Positions 53,469-63,541 are shown, numbered from the stretch's first letter. The stretch: 64,000 bases of DNA from Vibrio tubiashii (GCA_000775715.1 JRWQ01000007.1:124001-188000); one strand, 5' to 3'. Notes: generated by a model from the letters alone, not told the origin. Translations and numbers: made by a program.

Positions 53469-54404
53469 CTAACTTTGGATGGATGTACTAAACACGGTGG
53501 TTCGGTTCCTACCCCTGCTCTTTGATTGGTATAGCGCTTTATCACTACGACCTACAACCATATCTTCCGATAAATCGTTGGGTTTGAACGCAGAGACCCC
53601 AATGCTAGCGGTGACACTCACGTCAGAAATGCCAGTTCTGCATGGCGTTGTTTCTATTGCCAAGCGAAGGCGCTCTGCAATATAAAAACCTAGCTCTTCG
53701 TCTGTGTTGGGTAGCAGAACAGCGAACTCTTCCCCACCAAACCGGCAGAAAATATCTTTCTCTCTCAGGTGATTTGAACATACCTGTGAAAGATGCTTAA
53801 GTACTTTGTCCCCGACCTGATGACCATAAGAGTCGTTGACATGTTTGAAATGGTCAACATCGAGCAAAAGTAAACAGTCGACTTGATGCGTTGTCTTAGC
53901 TTGTTCGAAAGAGAACTGCATCATTTTCATCAAGGATCTTCGGTTGGTAACACCCGTTAGTTCATCGGTCTCTGATAAGTATCTCAGTTCATTCTCGAGA
54001 CTAATTTGCTGGGTGATGTTTTTTACTGACCAAAGAATGGTTTTTTCACCATTATATTCAATATCAAGTGGGCGAATAACGCCTTCGTACCAGACATCAG
54101 ATCGAACTTCAGGAAAGCCAACGATGGGAAAGGTTTCTCCCCGAGTAAAGCCATATTTGACTAACTGTTCTGTACCTGTAGTGATGGCTCTATTAATGAG
54201 AACACTGAAATTTTTTGCTCTCTGTTCGTCGAACAGATCATGAATACTAGATCCAATCAGTTTTTTGTTGTCGAACTCTGGTGTAGTGGTGAAGCTATCG
54301 TTGCCAAATGCTTCGATATAAGTACCGCTCTCAGTAACAATGAAGATAAATTGCGGAAGAGTATTGAGAATGATCTCATGGCTATCTTTTAAGCTGATCT
54401 TCAT
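53469..54404 (-). CDS. PAS-GGDEF diguanylate cyclase
   Basis: A PAS domain covers about residues 10-125, and a GGDEF domain follows (about 145-305) with active-site GGEEF at 223-227. R214-E-K-D217, five residues before it, is the RxxD inhibitory site. It should make c-di-GMP from GTP and be fed back by it. The PAS part may sense a small ligand or redox. The gene stands alone. Confidence 0.92.
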   Translation of the reverse strand: MKISLKDSHEIILNTLPQFIFIVTESGTYIEAFGNDSFTTTPEFDNKKLIGSSIHDLFDEQRAKNFSVLINRAITTGTEQLVKYGFTRGETFPIVGFPEVRSDVWYEGVIRPLDIEYNGEKTILWSVKNITQQISLENELRYLSETDELTGVTNRRSLMKMMQFSFEQAKTTHQVDCLLLLDVDHFKHVNDSYGHQVGDKVLKHLSQVCSNHLREKDIFCRFGGEEFAVLLPNTDEELGFYIAERLRLAIETTPCRTGISDVSVTASIGVSAFKPNDLSEDMVVGRSDKALYQSKSRGRNRTTVFSTSIQS

Positions 54405-54732
54405 ACTTTAGTTTACTTGCGGCTTATGAAAAAAGCAGAGTGTATAAGATTTGATCTTATAAATACAGGCTTATTGACAGTCTAATCACTAAGCTATTGA
54501 GTACTAATGTTGTTTTATTTTAAGCCGTTATAGTGGAGCTTTTGTTCTAATATGAGGGCTTTACTGTTGCTGGCTATTAACTCGCTGACTAAAAAATGTT
54601 TGAATTCAAATAATAGCATTATCTAGCGTTAAGTTAGACCAGCGTGAGTTGTCTGTTGGGGAAGAAAGAACCGTTTAGCGGTAACGAGCCAAACGGTCCA
54701 TTTTAGTGAGTTCATATACTGAGCGGTAAAGG
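54405..54732. other. Gene-free region between cyclase and proV
   Basis: A perfect 8-base inverted repeat (TATAAGAT at 54443, ATCTTATA at 54454) lies 39 bases upstream of the cyclase start and may be an operator. A 7-base repeat (ACCGTTT at 54670, AAACGGT at 54691) may end the pro operon. I see nothing else here. Confidence 0.6.
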
Positions 54733-55968
54733 TTAATAAACCTTATCCAACTTTGGGCAAGGGTTTGGTTCGTCCTCTTCCTCTGTGTTATCAGAAAATA
54801 TCTCCGCAACAGCGCTTCGTTCAAGTTCTCCTTGCAAGTTTCCATCATCATCGACAACGGGTAGTGAATAGTCACAAGACATGGTATCAACCAGTACTTT
54901 CTCGATAGCAGCATCTGGAGAGACAGCGGGCACTTCTTCGTAGATTTCTTGGTGAATTTCTTCCTCTGTCGAAGGATCTTTTGCCGCGTCCATTAAGCCT
55001 TCTTTAGTAAGAACACCCTGGTAGCCATCTTCGGTTACGTGGTAAGCATAGTCTTGTTTAAAGCCTTTCATCTGGGCGATAGCTTCTTGAATGGTGTTCG
55101 CGGTGATGCGGTAAGCCGGTGGGTTCATCACCGTTTCAACCGTCAGTGCACGAGCGCGGTTAACATCTTTAACGAAGGCTTCAACATAGTCATCGGCTGG
55201 ATTGAGAAGAATCTCATCAGGAGTGCCTTGTTGCACCAACTCACCATCTTTAAGGATAGCGATTCGATCACCTAGACGCAGTGCTTCGTCTAAATCGTGG
55301 GTAATGAAGATAATGGTTTTGTGCAGTTTTTCCTGCAATTCAATCAACTGATCCTGCATTTCACTGCGGATGAGTGGATCAAGAGCAGAGAAGGCTTCAT
55401 CCATAAGTAGGATTTCGGCGTCAGTACATAGAGCACGGGCTAAACCAACACGTTGTTGCTGGCCACCAGAGAGTTGAGATGGATATTGATTCTCGTAGCC
55501 TTTAAGACCAACCGTATCGAGCCATTGATTGGCTTTTTTAAGACGCTCTGTTTTCTCGAGGCCTTGGATTTCTAACCCGTAGGCAACATTGTTGACAACT
55601 GTGCGGTGAGGCAGTAAACCAAAACGTTGGAAAACCATCGACATCTTGTGGCGACGGAACTCTTCAAGCTCTTTTTGGCTCAACTGCATCACATCCGTAC
55701 CTTCAACCAGAATCTGCCCTTCTGTTGGGTCAATGAGGCGATTGAAGTGGCGAATTAGAGTCGATTTACCCGAGCCAGATAAGCCCATGATAACGAAGAT
55801 TTCACCTTGATTGATCTGCAGGTTGATCTCTTTAAGGCCAACGGTGTGACCAGTATCGGCTAAGACTTGGTCCTTGCTGTCACCCTGCTTTACACGCTCC
55901 ATCACTGATTGTGGCTTTTGACCAAAAACCTTGTATAAGCCACTGATTTCAATAAGTGGTTTAGTCAT
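54733..55968 (-). CDS. proV: Glycine betaine/proline ABC transporter ATPase ProV
   Basis: The 411-residue ATPase has Walker A GLSGSGKST, signature LSGGQQQRVGLARA, Walker B EILLMDEAFSALDP and H-loop FITHDLDEA. A C-terminal CBS pair (about 280-400) follows, as in osmotically controlled ProV/OpuA. It powers uptake of betaine-type osmolytes. It overlaps proW by 8 bases and is the last gene of the operon. Confidence 0.95.
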   Translation of the reverse strand: MTKPLIEISGLYKVFGQKPQSVMERVKQGDSKDQVLADTGHTVGLKEINLQINQGEIFVIMGLSGSGKSTLIRHFNRLIDPTEGQILVEGTDVMQLSQKELEEFRRHKMSMVFQRFGLLPHRTVVNNVAYGLEIQGLEKTERLKKANQWLDTVGLKGYENQYPSQLSGGQQQRVGLARALCTDAEILLMDEAFSALDPLIRSEMQDQLIELQEKLHKTIIFITHDLDEALRLGDRIAILKDGELVQQGTPDEILLNPADDYVEAFVKDVNRARALTVETVMNPPAYRITANTIQEAIAQMKGFKQDYAYHVTEDGYQGVLTKEGLMDAAKDPSTEEEIHQEIYEEVPAVSPDAAIEKVLVDTMSCDYSLPVVDDDGNLQGELERSAVAEIFSDNTEEEDEPNPCPKLDKVY

Positions 55969-56860
55969 GTTTAAGATCTCCTAAGTGAGCCTGAGTACGT
56001 TTTGCATACGCTTGGGAAGCGCGGTCAAACAAAATAGCCAGAGCAACGATGGCAAAGCCATTGAGTAGGCCAAGAGTGAAATATTGGTTGGTGATGGACT
56101 TCAGTACGGGTTGTCCAAGGCCTTTAACGCCAATCATCGACGCGATAACGACCATTGATAGTGCCATCATGATGGTTTGGTTAATACCTGCCATGATGGT
56201 TGGCATAGCTAGTGGCAGTTGAACACCGAACAGACGTTGCTTCGCACTTGCCCCAAAGGCGGTAGAGGCCTCAAGCACTTCTTTATCCACTAATCGAATA
56301 CCAAGGTTTGTTAAACGGATCACTGGTGGAATTGCGTAGATAACTACTGCGATAAGCCCCGGGATCTTACCAATACCCAACAGCATTACGACAGGAATTA
56401 GATAGACGAATGCAGGCATGGTTTGCATCACATCGAGCATGGGCGTAACTACGGATTGGACTCTATTTGAGCGTGCCATGGCGATGCCAATAGGAATACC
56501 GAGCACAATAGACAACATGGTACAAACGGTGATAATGCTCAGCGTTCGCATCGTATCTTCCCACATACCAAAATAACCAATCAGTATCAGAGAAACGAAA
56601 CAGCCAACAGCTAACTTCCAAGAGCGACTGGCAGCGTAAACTAAGCCCGTACACACGGCTAAAACAATCACCCAAGGCGTAGATATGAGTAGTTTTTCGA
56701 ACCAAATTAAAAAAGAGAGGAGAGGGTCGAAGAATGATTCGATAAGATCGCCATATTCTCGCGAGAATTCTCGATATGCACCATCGAGCGTTTTGCGGAT
56801 CGCTCTAAGGTCTGAACGTTCCATTTCAGGAAAGCTGTTGAACCAGCTATCAGTAGACAT
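55961..56860 (-). CDS. proW: Glycine betaine/proline ABC transporter permease ProW
   Basis: The ~299-residue permease has an N-terminal stretch of ~55 residues, then hydrophobic helices and the EAA loop VLEASTAFGASAKQRLFGVQLPLAMP. AAGGAA about 8 bases before the ATG supports the start at 56860; a longer frame to 56914 is less likely. It follows an ERIC element that sits between it and proX. Confidence 0.93.
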   Translation of the reverse strand: MSTDSWFNSFPEMERSDLRAIRKTLDGAYREFSREYGDLIESFFDPLLSFLIWFEKLLISTPWVIVLAVCTGLVYAASRSWKLAVGCFVSLILIGYFGMWEDTMRTLSIITVCTMLSIVLGIPIGIAMARSNRVQSVVTPMLDVMQTMPAFVYLIPVVMLLGIGKIPGLIAVVIYAIPPVIRLTNLGIRLVDKEVLEASTAFGASAKQRLFGVQLPLAMPTIMAGINQTIMMALSMVVIASMIGVKGLGQPVLKSITNQYFTLGLLNGFAIVALAILFDRASQAYAKRTQAHLGDLKHD

Positions 56861-56919
56861 CAATAAGTTCCTTTTATTCTCCTTCGCCACACTAGCAGCG
56901 AAGGAGTACATCAAAAGTA

Positions 56920-57047
56920 TATACCCTTTATTCTTGAAGCTGCAGCTTTGTTAACTGCGCTAATTCACCCTAATCACGTAGAAGACCTATGCTCATAGGG
57001 CTGAATTATCTAGTTGCCGCGCTGCAACTCCAATTATTTTGGGTATA
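56920..57047. repeat. ERIC (enterobacterial repetitive intergenic consensus) element
   Basis: The 128-base element starts TATACCC and ends GGGTATA, with inner inverted segments such as CTATGCTCATAGG. The length and ends match ERICs, imperfect inverted repeats seen in Vibrio and enterics. A related copy lies at 63542. It sits in the proX-proW gap and may affect mRNA processing. Confidence 0.8.
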
Positions 57048-57093
57048 GCGCGTCATGCGCTATTTAGATTTTTCGGGTTTGCCCCCTTTGGTA

Positions 57094-58083
57094 TCAAAGG
57101 GCTTGCTTAACCTTGTCAGCAACATCTTGTGGTACCCATGCTTGCCAAATTTGCGGGTACTGTTCCAGGAAGTGGAACATCGCTTCTTCACCATCCGCTT
57201 GATTGTCTTCCATCCAAGCGAGCAGTTGGTTCATATCGGCGTTAGTAAAGCCACGCTTAGTGAAGTAGTCGTATGCTTGTGGAGCGCGACTCGCAAACTC
57301 TTCGGTGGTAATAGTATGTACCGGAGAAGGCGGATACATAGTTGGTTTCGGAGACTCACACTCAGGTTGAGTGGTACAGCTGACAAACTCATCTAGGTTG
57401 ACACCACTGCCAAAGTCTACTTTGACCATTTTGTATTTACCCAGCACGGCTGTTGGTGCCCAGTAGTAACCAAACCATGCTTGTTCGCGTTCGTATGCTT
57501 TTGCAATTGAACCAGATAGACCCGCACTTGAACCAGGATCAACGATGGTAAATCCAGACTCTTCTAAGCCTAAAGCTTTGAAGAGGTTTCCGGCACTAAT
57601 TTGGCAGTTCCAACCGGCTGGACAGCTATAAAAGGCCGATTGGTCAGGGTCTTCAGGGTGTTCAAATAGCTTGGCGTGTTTTTTAACGCCTTCGATAGTC
57701 GCCATTTCTGGATACTGTTTAACTAGATATTCTGGGATCCAAAAACCTTCTTCGCCACCGTTAACTAAAGATTTACCTGCATAGCGGAGACGTTTTTCAG
57801 CGACACCCTTGTCGAGTGCATCTTTAAGAGCGTTGCTCCAAAGCTCTGGCGCGACGTCTGGTTGACCTTTTTCAATCATCGACGTTCCCGTTGGCATGGT
57901 GTCTCCGGGAATTAATTCGGCCTCACAACCGTAGCCATGTTCTAGGATAAATTTATCTACATTGGCAATCACTGTTGCAGAGTTCCAGTTCATATCAGCG
58001 ATTGTTACCTTGCCACACTCGTCAGCTTGGGCATGGAAAGCGGTTGCGCTTAGGGTTAGTAATGCAGCCGTTTTTAGTTTCAT
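57094..58083 (-). CDS. proX: Glycine betaine-binding periplasmic protein ProX
   Basis: A 20-residue signal peptide precedes a solute-binding fold starting CGKVTIADMNWNSATVIAN, with the aromatic-rich ligand site in WFGYYWAPTAVLGKY near the middle. The 329-residue length fits ProX. The operon order here is proX, proW, proV, unlike E. coli proVWX but known in Vibrio. Confidence 0.92.
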   Translation of the reverse strand: MKLKTAALLTLSATAFHAQADECGKVTIADMNWNSATVIANVDKFILEHGYGCEAELIPGDTMPTGTSMIEKGQPDVAPELWSNALKDALDKGVAEKRLRYAGKSLVNGGEEGFWIPEYLVKQYPEMATIEGVKKHAKLFEHPEDPDQSAFYSCPAGWNCQISAGNLFKALGLEESGFTIVDPGSSAGLSGSIAKAYEREQAWFGYYWAPTAVLGKYKMVKVDFGSGVNLDEFVSCTTQPECESPKPTMYPPSPVHTITTEEFASRAPQAYDYFTKRGFTNADMNQLLAWMEDNQADGEEAMFHFLEQYPQIWQAWVPQDVADKVKQAL

Positions 58084-58306
58084 CTTAATTTCCTTTTTAA
58101 TGAATACCTTATAAAAATAGCGAATTGATCTTTAGAGTTCAAATTAATATGTTATCTCTGAGAGCTATTGGTAAACAAATTTGTGACAGAAACACGAAAG
58201 TCACGCGAAGGATTTGTGCATTTAGGCACGTAAAACGACTAGTGATGTGTATTTAGGAGAGTGTTTATGTTTCGTGTTCGAATCATTACGCTGTGCGTTA
58301 AACGGA

Positions 58307-60058
58307 TCAATCTGTAGACCAAACATTCTTTATATCTGGCCAACCCCAGTTGGTTAAGGCTACGTCTTTTAATACGCCTTCGAAACGTAAAGTTTGGCGA
58401 TGGTGAAAAAGGGGGGTTAACCAGTACTGGTTGATTAATGCTGAGGCGATTGGCTCTAAGGCATTCAAGTAATCGGTAAGTTGAGTTTGTGCCCGTAGTT
58501 GATTGAGTTGATTGAGTAGCCAAATCTTTGATTCATCGCCTATACCACGTTGAATGATTGGGTTGTGATATAGGCTATTGAACGCCGATGCATGTCTATT
58601 GTCGTCAAGGTTTATGTTGGTCAAGATCAGTGATTCATCAAGTTGACCTAAATTGGCAAGCCTAGTTAGTTCTCTATAGCTGTAGCTGTTGATGGTCACT
58701 TTGGTGCCAAATTGTTCCAACAGGTGTTTGACCGCTAACGCACAATTTTTCAAAGAGCTGTAGTCATAGATGGCAATGCTTAGCTGCCGAGGAAGCGCCG
58801 CTTTGGGCATTTCTGGTCGGGTGATGTTGTGCCATATTGGGAGTAATTTGTATGCAAGTTCACAGCCGAATATTAGGTTTGTTTCCTGTAGGTAGCTGAA
58901 AATTCTTTGCGGTGTTAAGTAAGTGGATAAGTAGCGTCGCTGTTGATCATCTAAGACGGTTGTCCCTGATTGGTTGAACAGAACAAATATACATCCATCT
59001 TCGGTACGGCTCTGCTTGATATTTGGGTCAATATCTTGGCTGACGTGCTGAGAAACATAGTAGCTACAACCTGTGTTGATTTGGTTTTTATCTTGGCCAG
59101 TTTGAACTTGCTTCTTGCTCGATTCTGTTTGGTCGAGGTGCCAAATAGTGACTTGATCTGTTAATGCGCGACATGCATAAAATCGATCGAAAGCTTGTAA
59201 ACACAGCCTGCTGCTCGAGTGCTCGGTCACCTCAAAAGGTCCGCAGCCGATTACCTGTTTAAGGGTGTTGTTGTTTAATTGGTTGATCGGCTGAATGGAG
59301 TATTTTACTCCAGAGACTAATCCGCCGAATCCGTGATCGGGCTGAGAAAGTTTGAATACGATTTTGTTTGGAGTCGGAGAGTACACGTTGACTAGGTGGG
59401 CAAGTTCACTCTGGTAGTCACTTAATTGAGCGAGTTTTTTAAATAGTGCCGCAATACTCTCACCGTCGATCGCCATACCGTTGTGAAATGTGAGTCCTGG
59501 GCGAAGGTAAAAACACCATTCGAGATGGGATTCGTCATAGTACCAATGGTGGGCAAGTTGCGGCTTTAGGTTGCCGTCTGCATCGCTCGATACTAAGCAG
59601 CAATAGATCTGACGCAACAAATATCGTTCGCTAGAGCGCTGAACATGATGAGGCAGTAAAGGTTCAAATGGACGCTTATATGTTAACTGAATATGCAGCA
59701 ACCCTTCCCGTATTGACGCCCCTGACGTGCTTTGCAGAAGTCTACCGAACGCCTGCTCGTCATCGTCGAGGATCGAGAGCGCTTTTTCGTACTTACCCTC
59801 GAGTATTCTTTTTGCCGCGAGCTTGGTTTTTAGTTCTTCCAGGCTGATATGGAGGATCAATGTCGAACGTTGATTACGTCCTGCTTTTGGTTGCCATGAC
59901 AGCCAAGACAACTCAAGCATCTGATTGAGCAAGTTACGTGCATGTCGTGGGGTAGTAAATAGCGACTCAGCAACGACAGGTAGCGTGGTTTTATGCTCAA
60001 CGCCAACACCTAGCGGAATCAAGCGAGTGTAATAGCGAAGCAAGTTGAGATCTGACAT
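58307..60058 (-). CDS. sgrR: SgrR-family transcriptional regulator
   Basis: An N-terminal HTH (about 1-70, VAESLFTTPRHARNLLNQMLELSWL and WQPKAGRNQRS) is fused to a large extracytoplasmic-solute-binding-type domain (about 165-580). This is the SgrR plan, which in E. coli activates sgrS upon sugar-phosphate stress. An SgrS RNA or sgrT was not seen nearby, so another target is likely. It is divergent from an aldehyde dehydrogenase gene. Confidence 0.85.
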   Translation of the reverse strand: MSDLNLLRYYTRLIPLGVGVEHKTTLPVVAESLFTTPRHARNLLNQMLELSWLSWQPKAGRNQRSTLILHISLEELKTKLAAKRILEGKYEKALSILDDDEQAFGRLLQSTSGASIREGLLHIQLTYKRPFEPLLPHHVQRSSERYLLRQIYCCLVSSDADGNLKPQLAHHWYYDESHLEWCFYLRPGLTFHNGMAIDGESIAALFKKLAQLSDYQSELAHLVNVYSPTPNKIVFKLSQPDHGFGGLVSGVKYSIQPINQLNNNTLKQVIGCGPFEVTEHSSSRLCLQAFDRFYACRALTDQVTIWHLDQTESSKKQVQTGQDKNQINTGCSYYVSQHVSQDIDPNIKQSRTEDGCIFVLFNQSGTTVLDDQQRRYLSTYLTPQRIFSYLQETNLIFGCELAYKLLPIWHNITRPEMPKAALPRQLSIAIYDYSSLKNCALAVKHLLEQFGTKVTINSYSYRELTRLANLGQLDESLILTNINLDDNRHASAFNSLYHNPIIQRGIGDESKIWLLNQLNQLRAQTQLTDYLNALEPIASALINQYWLTPLFHHRQTLRFEGVLKDVALTNWGWPDIKNVWSTD

Positions 60059-60320
60059 TTTAAACTACCTATACTTCAAGGTTGGTCTGCTGGGTTGTGT
60101 TCCTAGTTTAACTCTAATCAAGCTAGAAATAACGTATTTGGACTGAATTTTCTAATTATATGGAATTGGTCTGAAGTAATTTTGCTATCAATTTGTTCCG
60201 TATTAAAGTGTCAGTTGTCTTGCATTAAGTAGGTTGAGCCGCCATGAATGAAAACTCGCTCAAAGCGTCAGTAAGCCCTATTATTAAACAAGATATAATT
60301 CAAACGTGTTGGCCTAAAAT

Positions 60321-61757
60321 ATGGAAAAAGTGGTAGACCTAAATCGATGGCAAAAAGAACATATCAAAACCGAACAGGAGCTTAAGTACCTATTTGCTGA
60401 AGTAAAAGCTCATTACCAAACCTTACCTTATCCGAAGTTAGAGCAGAGATTAACGCTGCTTCAAGCTTTGAAATGCCAGTTGATTGAGTGTAAAGATAAA
60501 TTAGTTGAAGCGTTGAGCCAAGATTATGGACAGAGAAGTGAATTTGACAGTTTAATTTGCGATGTTTTGCCTGCTGTTGCGCATATTAATTATACTCAAA
60601 AGCGCCTTAAGGGATGGATGAAAGCCAGTAAAAGACGCGCGGGTTTGATGCTGTTTCCTTCTAAAATTAACGTTGAATATCAACCGCTTGGTGTGGTCGG
60701 TGTTATCGTTCCTTGGAATTTTCCCATCGTTTTAAGTATCGCTCCCATTGTTACCGCTTTGGCTGCCGGTAACCGAGTTATGGTTAAACTTAGTGAGCAT
60801 ACACCAAAAACCAACCAAGTTTTGAGTGAGATCTTGGCTGAGATAGGAGAGCACGTCTATCCAGTTGAAGGTGGCGTTGATATTTCTCAGTCTTTTGCTG
60901 CACTACCCTTTGATCATCTGATTTTTACTGGTTCAACTCAGGTCGGTAAATTAGTGGCGTCCGCAGCTGCGAAAAACTTAACTCCAGTAACGCTCGAGCT
61001 AGGCGGCAAGTCTCCTACGATTATTGCCGAAGATGCTGATATCACCAAAGCCGTCGATGCGATCTTGCTAGGCAAGTCGATTAACGCCGGTCAGATATGT
61101 GTGGCACCTGATTACGTGTTGGTGCCACAAGGCAAAGAACTTCAATTTATAGAGCGATATTTAGAGCGTTTCTTCAAGCTGTACGTTAATGAGGGTCAAC
61201 TAGAGTCAGCAACCTGTATCGTCAACGATGTGCAATATCACAGGCTTGAGCAATACTTACTTGATGCGAAAAGCTTAGGTGCAACAATTCATACCATAGA
61301 ATATCTCCAGGTGAAACCGAGGCAGATGGCCCCCCAACTGGTCACGGGTGTCACTGATAAAATGCGTTTAATGCAGGAAGAGATATTTGGTCCAATTCTA
61401 CCTGTGATTGGATACCGCAAGTTTGAGGATGCATTGGCGTTTATTAATGCTCGTCCACGACCGCTGGCACTGTATCTGATGTCAAATGATACCTTCCTTC
61501 AACGTCGCGTTATCGAGCAAACTCATAGTGGAGGGGTTGCGATTAACGATACCTTGTTGCAAGTCGCGGCTGAGGATGCACCTTTTGGAGGCGTTGGTGA
61601 ATCAGGTATTGGTCAATATCATGGCGTGGAGGGATTCAGAGCCTTCTCAAAAGCCAAAACTGTGCTCTACTCGCCCACTTGGATACCACGCAGTCATCTG
61701 TTACTAAAGTATCGAAAGCTGGCAGTGCGCGTTCTCGGTCGCCTGTTTATTCGTTGA
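60321..61757 (+). CDS. Aldehyde dehydrogenase (coniferyl-aldehyde-dehydrogenase type)
   Basis: The 478-residue ALDH has GVVGVIVPWNFPIVLSIAPIV, LELGGKSPTI (general-base Glu) and NAGQICVAPDYVLVP with the catalytic Cys. The Q-I-C-V-A-P-D-Y context is typical of the coniferyl aldehyde dehydrogenase/class 3-like group. It oxidises aldehydes with NAD(P); the exact substrate is unknown. The start lacks a clear ribosome site. Confidence 0.9.
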   Translation: MEKVVDLNRWQKEHIKTEQELKYLFAEVKAHYQTLPYPKLEQRLTLLQALKCQLIECKDKLVEALSQDYGQRSEFDSLICDVLPAVAHINYTQKRLKGWMKASKRRAGLMLFPSKINVEYQPLGVVGVIVPWNFPIVLSIAPIVTALAAGNRVMVKLSEHTPKTNQVLSEILAEIGEHVYPVEGGVDISQSFAALPFDHLIFTGSTQVGKLVASAAAKNLTPVTLELGGKSPTIIAEDADITKAVDAILLGKSINAGQICVAPDYVLVPQGKELQFIERYLERFFKLYVNEGQLESATCIVNDVQYHRLEQYLLDAKSLGATIHTIEYLQVKPRQMAPQLVTGVTDKMRLMQEEIFGPILPVIGYRKFEDALAFINARPRPLALYLMSNDTFLQRRVIEQTHSGGVAINDTLLQVAAEDAPFGGVGESGIGQYHGVEGFRAFSKAKTVLYSPTWIPRSHLLLKYRKLAVRVLGRLFIR

Positions 61758-61934
61758 GTATTCAGAGCCAAGACGGTAAAGAGTATCGCTCACGTATCAC
61801 CGTTGATTGAAGGTTTGACCGTCTGGTCAGCCAGACGAGTTATGCTTTATAAAAGTCGGTGCAAGGCCCCATGAAGCAGTAATTGTTGTTTATACTGTAA
61901 AGGTAGGGACCACAACTGTTAGAGGACTGTGGAT

Positions 61935-62108
61935 ATGGAGTTACGTAATCAACGTGGTGAAATTACTCAGGTTGCTGACAACCTCACCATAAAAGAAGTA
62001 TTGGAAATGGGTTACTCGATTGACTTGTGCGATGAAATGTTCGATCCCAATGAGCACTGGGTAGCAAATGCCGACCGAATAGCCCATGGCGAGACGCCAG
62101 AAAACTAG
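61935..62108 (+). CDS. 57-aa hypothetical protein
   Basis: From the ATG at 61935 (with GAGGA about 10 bases before) a 57-residue acidic, soluble protein reads MELRNQRGEITQVADNLTIK and continues VLEMGYSIDLCDEM to HGETPEN. It has no membrane segment or known motif. A strong terminator follows within 20 bases, which supports it as a real transcription unit. I recognise no family. Confidence 0.65.
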   Translation: MELRNQRGEITQVADNLTIKEVLEMGYSIDLCDEMFDPNEHWVANADRIAHGETPEN

Positions 62109-62126
62109 TTGAGTTGATATACATAT

Positions 62127-62152
62127 AATCCGAGCAATGCTCGGATTTTTTT
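62127..62152 (+). terminator. Terminator after 57-aa gene
   Basis: AATCCGAGC pairs perfectly with GCTCGGATT around AAT, followed by T residues. Confidence 0.9.
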
Positions 62153-62379
62153 GCTTAATAGCGACTTAATTCTAGGGCTTTTTAAAAAGCTAACATATAT
62201 TTAAAAACCATTTGATGAGGGCCGATACTGCTTTTACTCAGACGTTGTGAAGCAAGTACCACCACTCGGTGGATTACATGACATTCGTGCTACGATCTAG
62301 GGTAATATGAGGAGCTCAAATAATTGGGCGTATTGCCGATACAATTAAAGTAACGCCTTAGGAAACGAAAGAAGAACGA

Positions 62380-63540
62380 ATGAATATAATGGGGATCGCC
62401 ATCGGGGCGACAGGCTTGCTGCTTCTCTGCATGTTTTTGTGGATGCTAGCATTATCTTTGCGTAAAAAACGATTAGAGCAAGAGCGAAAAGAGCGAGAAA
62501 TTGCTTATCGTAAAGCGATGGAGAAGAATCGCAAGCAGGAGCATGAAGAGAGAATCATTAAAGCTGAGGGAGGTCATATTCCCACCATCCTCTATCTAGC
62601 AAAAGAGTGCGAACGCACACGTCCTCAAGAAGCGGTTTATTGGTATACCAAGGCAGCCAATCTCGATAACGTAACTGGAATGTACGGTGTATTGCGTATC
62701 AGTGACAAAATGAAGCAAGATCTTGTGCTAAAAGAGCAAGCTAAGTTTTGGCGTATTTGTATTTCAGCTGTAGAAGGAAGTCTTCCCCATCAATACGAGA
62801 TGGCTCAAGCGCTGTTTGCTGGTCATGGAACGGAAGTTGATATCCCAAAAGCACTTTCTATTATGGAATCGGTGGCTGACCAAAACTATGTCGATGCACT
62901 GATCTTCTTAGGTGACTGGTATATTGCGCCGAATAACCCGAGTAAGAACGCTCGCCAATCAACCGATTATTACCGTAGAGCTGCGGAACTTAAGAGTAAC
63001 GTAGGGCGGATGAAACTGGGGCTTAGCTATGTTCAAGGCCGAGGGGTTGCCGCGAATTTTGAACGTGGGATCTATTGGTTAGAGAGGGCTGCTGAAAAAG
63101 GGTATCTTGAAGCCATGTACAAAGCGGGTGAAGCCTGGATGGATCAGAAGCCGAATGGAAACGCGCTTGCTTATATTTGGCTGTTTTTAGCTGGACAACT
63201 TGGTTATGACCCGGCAAGACATTTGCGTGATCAAGTCGCATTGAATATTGGTGTTGATACGGTTGTCGGCCTACAAAGCCTAGCGAAGCCGATGGTTAAA
63301 CGTATTCGAGAAAATAAGGTGAGTAAGCACTCGATCATTAAGGCGCTCAACAAGCTGTATAAGCACCGAGGCATTCCCCTAGATGAGAGTAGTGATGTGG
63401 TTGCCAAAGCGTCTATTATGTCTGAGGATCCAGATATAGAGGTTGAGCAGGCGCTTGTTGAGGAAAATAGCGCTAAAGAGCAAAACGACGAGCAGCCTCA
63501 AACTAAGTTAGATTACTCTCAGTCACCCATGGATAAGTAA
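62380..63540 (+). CDS. Membrane-anchored Sel1-repeat protein
   Basis: One N-terminal helix (about 5-26) is followed by a basic/acidic coiled segment (about 27-60) and Sel1-like repeats, for example AVYWYTKAANLDNVTGMYGV, GLSYVQGRGVAANFERGIYW and ERAAEKGYLEAMYKAG. Such repeats form TPR-like scaffolds for protein contacts. The tail is acidic. Its partner is unknown. It stands alone. Confidence 0.8.
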   Translation: MNIMGIAIGATGLLLLCMFLWMLALSLRKKRLEQERKEREIAYRKAMEKNRKQEHEERIIKAEGGHIPTILYLAKECERTRPQEAVYWYTKAANLDNVTGMYGVLRISDKMKQDLVLKEQAKFWRICISAVEGSLPHQYEMAQALFAGHGTEVDIPKALSIMESVADQNYVDALIFLGDWYIAPNNPSKNARQSTDYYRRAAELKSNVGRMKLGLSYVQGRGVAANFERGIYWLERAAEKGYLEAMYKAGEAWMDQKPNGNALAYIWLFLAGQLGYDPARHLRDQVALNIGVDTVVGLQSLAKPMVKRIRENKVSKHSIIKALNKLYKHRGIPLDESSDVVAKASIMSEDPDIEVEQALVEENSAKEQNDEQPQTKLDYSQSPMDK

Positions 63541-63541
63541 T

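Noticed and set aside
54675..54914. 79-aa minus-strand ORF at the 3' end of proV
   Set aside because: It overlaps proV in another frame on the same strand and has no motif.
60244..60336. 30-aa ORF that overlaps the aldehyde dehydrogenase start in another frame
   Set aside because: There is no ribosome site and no composition support; a coupling leader is possible but not shown.
61820..61837. CGTCTGG/CCAGACG inverted repeat after the aldehyde dehydrogenase
   Set aside because: The stem is good but no T run follows and no regulatory context was seen, so it is not called a terminator.
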